Below, piece after piece: positions 5,617 through 10,226 of a stretch of DNA of 10,226 nucleotides. Each line of letters begins with the position of its first letter. The stretch's first letter is position 1. The stretch comes from DATHGT01 sp035317605 (GTDB lineage Bacteria; Methylomirabilota; Methylomirabilia; Rokubacteriales; CSP1-6). The position numbers and the translations under genes were made by a program. The notes below the pieces were generated by a model. The model did no database searches, was not told the DNA's origin, and was given only the letters and a program-made list of their open reading frames with translations. The stretch lies in assembly GCA_035317605.1 (NCBI GenBank), contig DATHGT010000383.1, forward strand, positions 1 through 10,226, given 5' to 3'.

Positions 5617-7023
5617 TCACCGTTCCGGAAGGCGGTAGACGCTGACGACCGCCGGGTAGGTTCCCAGGCGCAGCCGCGTGGTGTCGAAGTAGTAGTGCCG
5701 GGTCGTCGACGAGAGCACTCGCTGGTAGGGGCACTGCGCGACCGCCCGTCGAATGAGATCCGCGCTTTCCGGATCGCCGACCAGCCACGGGCTCCGGCAG
5801 ACGTCGCGGCGCTCGAGGCCCGGCGTGTGGTTGGCGTCGATCACGTCCGCCGGCGACCCGATCCGCCGCTCGGGATAGAGGTACAGGGTGTAGCTCCACG
5901 AAGATTCGGCGATGACGTGCTCCCCCCGCTTCATGTTCAGGACGAGATGGCGCGCGAGTGCGCGCACGTCGGCCCAGGAGTGATCCTGCCAGTAGCACTG
6001 CGCGCCGCCCCAGAGCGTCACCACGGCCAGCAGCACCACCGCCGCCGGCCGCGACCGCGACGTCCACAGCCGATCGAGCGCCACGCCGGCCAGTAAATAG
6101 GCGAACAGGAATCCGGCCACCACGTGCTTCTGTCCACTGACGAAGTTCGCCGTCCACAGATGAAAGGCCGGGAACACTGCCGTGGCCAGCAGGCACGTCA
6201 CCGCGAGGAGGCGTTGACGCCGTCGCCACGCCACGATCGCGCCCGCGCTCGCCAACGTCACCGGCACGGCCCCGAAGACGATCTGGAGCACGGCGATGTG
6301 GCCGCGACTCCTTCCGAACGTCTGTCCGAGGTAAGCCGCCGACGACGTGGGAAAGAGCGCGCCGAACGACAGCCAGAAATAGATCGCGAGGACGAGGCCG
6401 GCAATCGAGAAAAACAGCAAGACCGCACGCCCGGAGCGCTCGATCCCCCGCACCGCTACCAGGAGGCCAGCGAGCGGAACGAGCATCGGCAGATAGCCGT
6501 ACTTGGCGATGACCGCCACCGCGGCCGCGATGGCCGCACCGACCACCCACCGGCTTGACGTCGACGCACGGCTGACGCACCACATGGAGATGGCCAGCCC
6601 GGTCAACGCGGCAACGTCGTAGACGGCGAAGTGCGCGAGCGCCAGGAACAATCCGTTGACGCCGAAGGCGACCGCGCCCCACAGGGCCGCCGATCGGCCG
6701 AAGAGCTGCTGCGCGGTCTTGGCAAAGGCCAGCAGCGTGATGGTCGAGAGGAGGGCGGCCATGAGCCGAGCGCCGGCCAACCCGGCCACGCGATGCCCGA
6801 GCGCCGCGACGATGGGCCACAGGTACGGACTCCCGTTGAACCACGTGAGATAGCCGTCCGCCGGCCCCTGGCCCTCGAGCACCCGCATGCCGGCCACGAC
6901 GTACAGTCCTTCGTCGACGAAGGGCCCGTTGGCGACGAGCCCGATGATGCAGACCTGCACGATCAAGAAGGTGGCGGCGATCGCGCCGAGACACGACGCC
7001 TTTCGTGACTTCCACCGGTGCAC
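5617..7023 (-). CDS. GT-C family membrane glycosyltransferase (PMT_2/ArnT-like)
   Basis: The 468-residue protein is very hydrophobic, with about ten membrane helices followed by a soluble C-terminal domain from about residue 350. The first extracytoplasmic loop carries D37-E38 (GPFVDEGLY), the acidic pair that in GT-C enzymes binds the polyprenyl-phosphate sugar. A second typical acidic residue is in HFAVYDVAAL (D137). Such enzymes move a sugar from a lipid-phosphate donor to lipid, glycan or protein outside the cytoplasm; the acceptor is not evident. The GTG start at 7023 has GAGAGG nine bases upstream. The following gene makes the likely donor, polyprenol-phosphate mannose. TAGGATA sits directly before the GTG and may be a promoter element. 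Confidence 0.85.
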   Translation of the reverse strand: MHRWKSRKASCLGAIAATFLIVQVCIIGLVANGPFVDEGLYVVAGMRVLEGQGPADGYLTWFNGSPYLWPIVAALGHRVAGLAGARLMAALLSTITLLAFAKTAQQLFGRSAALWGAVAFGVNGLFLALAHFAVYDVAALTGLAISMWCVSRASTSSRWVVGAAIAAAVAVIAKYGYLPMLVPLAGLLVAVRGIERSGRAVLLFFSIAGLVLAIYFWLSFGALFPTSSAAYLGQTFGRSRGHIAVLQIVFGAVPVTLASAGAIVAWRRRQRLLAVTCLLATAVFPAFHLWTANFVSGQKHVVAGFLFAYLLAGVALDRLWTSRSRPAAVVLLAVVTLWGGAQCYWQDHSWADVRALARHLVLNMKRGEHVIAESSWSYTLYLYPERRIGSPADVIDANHTPGLERRDVCRSPWLVGDPESADLIRRAVAQCPYQRVLSSTTRHYYFDTTRLRLGTYPAVVSVYRLPER

Positions 7024-7060
7024 TATCCTAGCCTCTCACCACTGTCCGAGGAGGATCGCC
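7024..7060. promoter_or_regulatory. Short divergent intergenic region
   Basis: This 37-base gap separates the GT-C gene (minus) from the NIPSNAP gene (plus). TATCCTA at 7024-7030 reads as TATCCT on the plus strand and TAGGATA on the minus strand, so one site could give -10 elements in both directions. Ribosome binding sites are GAGGAGG (7049-7055) for the plus gene and GAGAGG for the minus gene. I see no convincing -35 box. Confidence 0.3.
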
Positions 7061-7387
7061 ATGACCGTTTATGAGATGCGGACCTATACGCTTCACGTCG
7101 GCAAGATGGCCGAGGCCGTCAAGCTGTACACCGAGTTCGGGTACCCGGCGCTCCAGAAGGGCGGGCAGGACAAGAAGCTGATCGGCTACTTCCAGGCCGA
7201 CACGGGCATGATCAACCAGCTCGTCCATCTCTGGAAGTTCGACGACGACGCCGACCGTCGGGCGCACTGGGCTTCGGTGTTCGCCAACAAGGATTTCGTC
7301 GAGGGCTTCGCCGTGAAGTTCCGTCCGCTGCTCGCGTCCCAGGAGGTCAAGCTGCTGACCGCGGCCCCGTGGGGACCGCATCCCTGA
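7061..7387 (+). CDS. NIPSNAP family protein
   Basis: The 108-residue protein is one ferredoxin-like dimeric alpha-beta barrel domain of the NIPSNAP family. Its start MTVYEMRTYTLHVGKMAE is characteristic, as are YFQADTGMINQLVHLWKFDD and the closing RPLLASQEVKLLTAAPW. The ATG at 7061 is chosen because GAGGAGG lies just upstream and the domain begins at once; the frame is open further upstream but without homology. Bacterial NIPSNAP proteins are often near oxidoreductase or aromatic-degradation genes but rarely have a proven reaction. Here a luciferase-type monooxygenase and a flavin reductase were probably its neighbours before the TIR gene was inserted. The 3' end of this gene is duplicated at 8485-8579. 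Confidence 0.93.
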   Translation: MTVYEMRTYTLHVGKMAEAVKLYTEFGYPALQKGGQDKKLIGYFQADTGMINQLVHLWKFDDDADRRAHWASVFANKDFVEGFAVKFRPLLASQEVKLLTAAPWGPHP

Positions 7388-7411
7388 GGCGGCCGATCTA
7401 GCCGCGTCCGG
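7316..7411. repeat. Direct repeat copy 1 (NIPSNAP 3' end and beyond)
   Basis: This 96-base stretch covers the last 23 codons and stop of the NIPSNAP gene plus 24 bases downstream. It recurs in the same orientation at 8485-8579 at roughly 85-90% identity by eye. Exact shared blocks include TGCTCGCGTCCCAGGAGGT, GCTGCTGACCGCGGCCCCGT and GGGACCGCATCCCTGAG. The two copies bracket the TIR-thioredoxin gene. Confidence 0.9.
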
Positions 7412-7442
7412 TCACCCGTCTACCTGTTCGGACCGGTGACCG
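7409..7442. terminator. Inverted repeat between convergent genes, possible terminator
   Basis: CGGTCACC (7409-7416) and GGTGACCG (7435-7442) are perfect eight-base arms around an 18-base loop. They span the last codons of the minus-strand gene ending at 7420 and the gap to the NIPSNAP gene. A smaller stem, GCGGC-N7-GCCGC (7389-7405), lies beside it. Neither is followed by a clear T run on either strand, so intrinsic termination is uncertain. Confidence 0.35.
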
Positions 7443-8427
7443 CGAACTCGCTGAAGATCGACCGCAGCCGATCGACACTCTGCTCGCCCTGTAGCACCCC
7501 GATCTGGCGGCCGGATGCGCCGAAGAAGAGGAGCGTTGTTTGCGAGGCGCCGTGGCTCGCGGCCCAGGCGTGGCCCGCCGGGGTCTGGAGGTCCACCAGG
7601 ACGAACGCCATCTGATCGTTGAATTCGGGCCGGAGCGCGTCGACCACGCGCTTGAGCTCAACGCAGTGGGTTCAGGTCGGGTCGAAAACCTGAACGACGG
7701 CCGGCCTCCGGCCGATGACGTCGACGTTGCGATAGGGAGCCTCGACCCGAGCCGTTCTTGGCGACTTCTCGACGTTCTGGGGCGCCGACTCCGGGACGGG
7801 CGGCACAGGCGGCGCCGGCGACGGCCGTTGATTCATGATGACGATGGCCAGGAATAGCAGGATGACGCCGCCGGCGGCCGCCGCGGCCACGCGAGGCTTG
7901 GACTTCGTCCAGCTGCGCACGACGTCGAACGGCGTGCGCCGTGCGGCGCTCCGGGCCAGGCGCTCGCTGACGAACGCCCGCGCACTGAGTGCCTTGCCGT
8001 CTCCGGGCGTCGGCTCGATCCCGAGCCCCTGCAGTCCGCGAATCAAGCGCGGCACGACGGCCACGGCCCCCTCGGGCGGGATGGTCAGCGAGGAGGCCGC
8101 GCCGAGCGCCATCCTCCATTCCTGCTGGTTTTGCTGGAACTCGGCGTGCGAGATGCCGGAGCGGACCGGAAGGAACGCTTTGCCGCTCTCGTGACCCCGC
8201 ACGACCTCGACCGTCATCTGGTGGCTGCGCACCGCAGCGGGAGTGATGACGATGACGATTGCGCTGCACCGCTCGATCGCGTGGTGGACCTGCACGAGAT
8301 AGGACGGGCCCGGGTCGGCGTCGCGCTCGTAGTACCAGGTCCGGTACCCCGCGGCCTCGAGCTCCCGCGCGATGTCGAGGGCGATGCCTTCATCCTCCTC
8401 GACGTGGCTGATGAAGATCTCGCTCAC
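7420..8427 (-). CDS. TIR-transmembrane-thioredoxin protein, candidate selenoprotein (in-frame TGA)
   Basis: I read 336 codons through an in-frame TGA at 7672-7674, giving 335 residues. Residues 3-90 are a TIR domain (IFISHVEEDEG, ERDADPGPSY, SAIVIVIT), with E74 in SHQMTVEV placed like the catalytic glutamate of TIR NADases. After a linker come basic residues (KSKPR), one membrane helix (about 181-198) and a proline-rich stretch. A thioredoxin fold then starts at about 243: VVQVFDPT-U252-THC, VDALRPEF, AFVLVDLQTP, TTLLFFGASGRQIGVLQG. The TGA is exactly the first residue of CxxC, and the frame stays in register with thioredoxin on both sides. TIR would be cytoplasmic, thioredoxin periplasmic. 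GTG start with GGGAGG six bases upstream. The usual cis-proline is replaced by T297. Alternative: a nonsense mutation leaving a 251-residue TIR protein (7672-8427). Confidence 0.75.
7634..7652 (-). promoter_or_regulatory. Candidate bacterial SECIS hairpin
   Basis: On the minus-strand mRNA AGCGCGU pairs perfectly with ACGCGCU around the five-base loop GGUCG. The loop opens 26 bases after the UGA at 7674-7672. Known bacterial SECIS elements lie just downstream of the UGA within the coding region, with a short apical loop that has G in its first two positions; E. coli fdhF has GGUC in its loop. This hairpin fits those rules but lacks the bulged U of fdhF. GC-rich sequence forms hairpins readily, so this is supporting evidence only. 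Confidence 0.5.
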
Positions 8428-8484
8428 CGCCGCCTCCCGTCGTCGCCCACGGCGCTATCCTGCCGCCATCGGCGGCCGGAATTC
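8428..8484 (-). promoter_or_regulatory. Upstream region of the TIR-thioredoxin gene
   Basis: Reading on the minus strand, TTGAAT is followed after 19 bases by AGGATA, a weak sigma-70-like pair with a long spacer. Between them GCCGCC-ATC-GGCGGC (8462-8476) is a perfect inverted repeat with a three-base loop that could bind a regulator or fold. GGGAGG lies six bases before the GTG. The proposed -35 box overlaps the edge of the repeated segment. Confidence 0.3.
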
Positions 8485-8579
8485 AAGTTCCGCGCTTGCT
8501 CGCGTCCCAGGAGGTTGCGCTGCTGACCGCGGCCCCGTCCGGGACCGCATCCCTGAGACGGCCAGCTAGCCGCGCCCGG
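8485..8579 (+). pseudogene. Remnant of NIPSNAP 3' end (direct repeat copy 2)
   Basis: This 95-base segment copies 7316-7411 in the same orientation but has small insertions and deletions that break the reading frame, so it cannot encode the NIPSNAP tail. The former stop is at 8554-8556. The last 14 bases overlap the final codons and stop of the FMN reductase gene on the other strand. Copy 1 also contains that reductase-end piece, including its TAG, so the duplicated unit spanned the junction of the two convergent genes. Confidence 0.8.
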
Positions 8580-9138
8580 CCGCGAGCGGCGGCGGGCCGA
8601 ACGCGCCGCCGGCGGTGATCGGCATGTCGAGCAGCGCGTGGACGAGATCGGCCAGCGCCGCGCGCGACGGCTCGTCGGTGAGCGCGCCGTCGCGGAAGTG
8701 CGCGGACTCCAGATACACGCTGGTCGGCACCACGCGCGCGCCGAACCACGCGAGCACCGCGCGGAGCTGCCAGTCCACGCCGAGGTAGTGATGCGGCGTG
8801 GCGCCCATGGCCACGATGCCCACGGGCTTGGCGCGCAATGCCTCTATGGGTGTGAGATCGAGCAGGTTCTTGAGCGCGCCCGTGAAGGTGCCGCGATAGA
8901 CGGGGCTGGCCAGCAGCACGCAGTCGGCCCCGGCCACTCGCGCCACGACAGCGCCGGTGTCGTCGTCGAACTTCTCCGGCGGTCGGCCGTCGGCGAACGA
9001 GACGCGGTGATCGGCCAGGTTCAGCAGCGAGGCCGACACGCCCGGCCGCGCCGCCGCCATCTCCACCGCTGACGCGATCGCCGCGTTCAGGCGGCCGGGT
9101 GGCGTCACGCTGCCGACGACGGCGAGAAACGTCGTCAC
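8566..9138 (-). CDS. NAD(P)H-dependent FMN reductase (SsuE/MsuE-like)
   Basis: A flavodoxin-like fold enzyme of 190 residues that would reduce FMN with NAD(P)H and supply FMNH2 to the overlapping monooxygenase. Visible motifs: the phosphate-binding loop GSVTPPGRLN near the N-terminus, ASPVYRGTFTGALKNLLDL (about 76-94), GATPHHYLGVDWQLRAVL and a VYLESAHF strand, all typical of the SsuE group. The GTG start at 9138 overlaps the stop of the upstream gene as GTGA, so the pair is translationally coupled. The last few codons and the TAG stop lie in the duplicated segment 8485-8579, so its C-terminus (PPPLAAGRG) may have been touched by the rearrangement. No signal peptide; cytoplasmic. Confidence 0.9.
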   Translation of the reverse strand: MTTFLAVVGSVTPPGRLNAAIASAVEMAAARPGVSASLLNLADHRVSFADGRPPEKFDDDTGAVVARVAGADCVLLASPVYRGTFTGALKNLLDLTPIEALRAKPVGIVAMGATPHHYLGVDWQLRAVLAWFGARVVPTSVYLESAHFRDGALTDEPSRAALADLVHALLDMPITAGGAFGPPPLAAGRG

Positions 9139-10226
9139 GCCCGCACCATGGTTTCGCGATCGCGGCGGGCCACCTCGGCTCGCACGCGCGGGATCAGCTC
9201 GCGACCGTAATCGAGCGCGTCGTTCAGCGGATCGAAGCCGCGGATGAGCATGGTCGTGCAGCCGATGTCGTAGTAGTCGAGCAGCGACTCGGCCACCTGC
9301 TCCGGGGTCCCGACCAGGGCGGTCGTGTTGCCGGCGCCGCCCATGGCCGCGGCGATCGGCGTCCACAGGCGCTTGTCGTGCACCTCGGCCTCGCGCGCGA
9401 AGTCCACGAGCCGCTTGGCGCCCACGGCCTGCGGGCGCATGCCCGCGCCCTCGCCGACCACACCGGGCCGCGCCTCCATCACCTTGGCGAGGATGCGTCG
9501 CGCGCGCTCCCACGCCTGAGTCTCGGTGGGCGCGATGATCGGACGCAGCGACACGCTGATGCGCGGGCGACGTCCGAAGGCCGCGGCCTTGTCGTGGATG
9601 TCGGCGATGCGCTGCTTGACGGCGGCCAGCGGCTCGCCCCAGAGCGCGTACACGTCGCAGTGCTTGGCCGCCACCGTGGCGGCCGCGCCCGAGGCACCGC
9701 CGAAGTAGAGCGGGATGCAGCCCGGCTGGAGCGGCTTGACCTCCGAGAACGCCTTGGCGAACCGGTAGAACTCGCACTCGTGATCGAACGGCTCGGGCGC
9801 CGTCCACATGCGACGCAGCACGTCCAGATATTCATCCGTGCGGCGATAGCGCGTGTCGTGGTCGAGCCAGTCGCCGTCACGCGTCTGCTCGGCATCGCTG
9901 CCGCCCGTGATGATGTGCAGAGCGACGCGGCCGTTCGTCACGTGGTCCAGCGTGGCCGCGGCGCGTGCGGTCAGCGTGGGCGCCACGAAGCCGGGCCGGT
10001 GCGCGATGAGATAGCTCAGCCGCTCGGTGTGCGCGGCGGCGTACCCCGTCACCGCGAACCCCTCGGCCGACGTCGAGGTGTACCCCACGAGCACGCGGTC
10101 GAAGCCGGCCTTCTCGTGAGCCTGGGCGAAGGTGCGCAACCACCGCGTGTCGACGGCGCCCCCGATCACGTGCACGGCCGCGCCGTCCGCACCTTCCGGC
10201 TTCACCCCGATCATGCTGATGATCTC
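9135..10226 (-). CDS. SsuD-like FMNH2-dependent monooxygenase (luciferase-type), partial at 5' end
   Basis: A luciferase-like monooxygenase of the alkanesulfonate monooxygenase group, which uses FMNH2 and O2, in SsuD to release sulfite from alkanesulfonates. Motifs in order: FAQAHEKAGFDRVLVGYTST, the HRPGFVAPTLTARAAATLDHVTNGR core, IITGGSDAEQTRDGD, DERY-like DTRYRRTDEYLDVLRRMW, PLYFGGASGAAATVAAKHCDVYALWGE split across strands 6-7, and GTPEQVAESLLDYYDIG near the end. The frame is open to the window edge, with E-I-I-S before the ATG at 10214. Relatives normally have a first beta strand there, so the true start is probably outside the window. It is followed by, and overlaps, the FMN reductase gene. 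The substrate cannot be told; sulfonates are the best guess. Confidence 0.9.
   Translation of the reverse strand, partial: EIISMIGVKPEGADGAAVHVIGGAVDTRWLRTFAQAHEKAGFDRVLVGYTSTSAEGFAVTGYAAAHTERLSYLIAHRPGFVAPTLTARAAATLDHVTNGRVALHIITGGSDAEQTRDGDWLDHDTRYRRTDEYLDVLRRMWTAPEPFDHECEFYRFAKAFSEVKPLQPGCIPLYFGGASGAAATVAAKHCDVYALWGEPLAAVKQRIADIHDKAAAFGRRPRISVSLRPIIAPTETQAWERARRILAKVMEARPGVVGEGAGMRPQAVGAKRLVDFAREAEVHDKRLWTPIAAAMGGAGNTTALVGTPEQVAESLLDYYDIGCTTMLIRGFDPLNDALDYGRELIPRVRAEVARRDRETMVRA

Noticed and set aside
5591..7015. A 474-codon minus-strand frame overlapping the GT-C gene.
   Set aside because: It is a basic shadow with no hydrophobic pattern, while the other frame has about ten clear membrane helices and the D-E motif.
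7420..7647. A separate 75-residue gene starting at GTG 7647.
   Set aside because: It would begin inside a thioredoxin fold, after the active site and the first strand, with no ribosome binding site. It is better read as the 3' part of the TIR gene.
7644..7670. An alternative hairpin (CCAC...GTGG with inner UUG-AGCU-CAA) right after the TGA as SECIS.
   Set aside because: Its loop opens only 13 bases after the UGA, shorter than known bacterial SECIS spacing, and it has two bulges. The hairpin at 7634-7652 fits better, although the two exclude each other.
7412..8484. The TIR segment as a classical insertion sequence.
   Set aside because: There is no transposase and the ends 7412 and 8484 show no inverted repeats. 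Only the long direct repeat is present.
8566..9807. A 413-codon frame that extends the FMN reductase upstream through the monooxygenase gene.
   Set aside because: The extension has no domain character. Reductase homology begins at the GTG overlapping the monooxygenase stop.

Overview
This is about 10.2 kb of very GC-rich bacterial chromosome with tightly packed genes, many GTG or TTG starts and many 1-4 bp stop/start overlaps. There are no tRNA, rRNA, CRISPR, transposase or phage genes. The gene mix (FixLJ-type two-component pair, NIPSNAP protein, SsuD/SsuE-like flavin pair, polyprenol-phosphate mannose synthase beside a GT-C glycosyltransferase) and the possible use of selenocysteine would suit a soil or subsurface lineage such as Rokubacteria/Methylomirabilota or a proteobacterium. 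That assignment is an inference from style, not from a marker gene.

Left part, positions 1-4123: a signalling island. On the minus strand a membrane-anchored GAF/HisKA/HATPase sensor kinase (2187-3602) overlaps by four bases a FixJ-type receiver-LuxR regulator (1552-2190). Downstream on the same strand are an orphan single-domain receiver (1056-1454), two small unknown genes (824-1051 and 450-827) and a small membrane-anchored unknown protein (4-354). A small soluble unknown gene (3725-4123) diverges from the kinase. Three related imperfect palindromes of the form TTGG-N8-CCAA lie 44-67 bases upstream of the starts of these units. They look like binding sites of the FixJ-like regulator, so the island may be one autoregulated regulon.

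Middle part, 4155-7023: phosphatidylserine synthase (pssA, plus strand) converges on a two-gene minus-strand unit. That unit encodes a Dpm1/Ppm1-like polyprenol-phosphate mannose synthase and a multi-membrane-spanning GT-C glycosyltransferase that could use its product. All three genes serve the cell envelope.

Right part, 7061-10226: a NIPSNAP-family gene (plus strand), then a minus-strand gene that is the most unusual item here, then an SsuE-like FMN reductase overlapping by four bases an SsuD-like luciferase-type monooxygenase that runs off the right edge. The unusual gene (7420-8427) encodes a TIR domain, one membrane helix, a proline-rich linker and a thioredoxin domain. A single in-frame TGA stands exactly where the first cysteine of the thioredoxin CxxC motif should be, giving U-T-H-C, and a SECIS-like hairpin with a GGUCG loop follows at suitable spacing. 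I read it as a candidate selenoprotein; a simple nonsense mutation is the main alternative. The gene is bracketed by two diverged copies of a ~95 bp segment made of the NIPSNAP 3' end plus the SsuE 3' end, so it looks like a one-gene insertion into the junction of two convergent genes.
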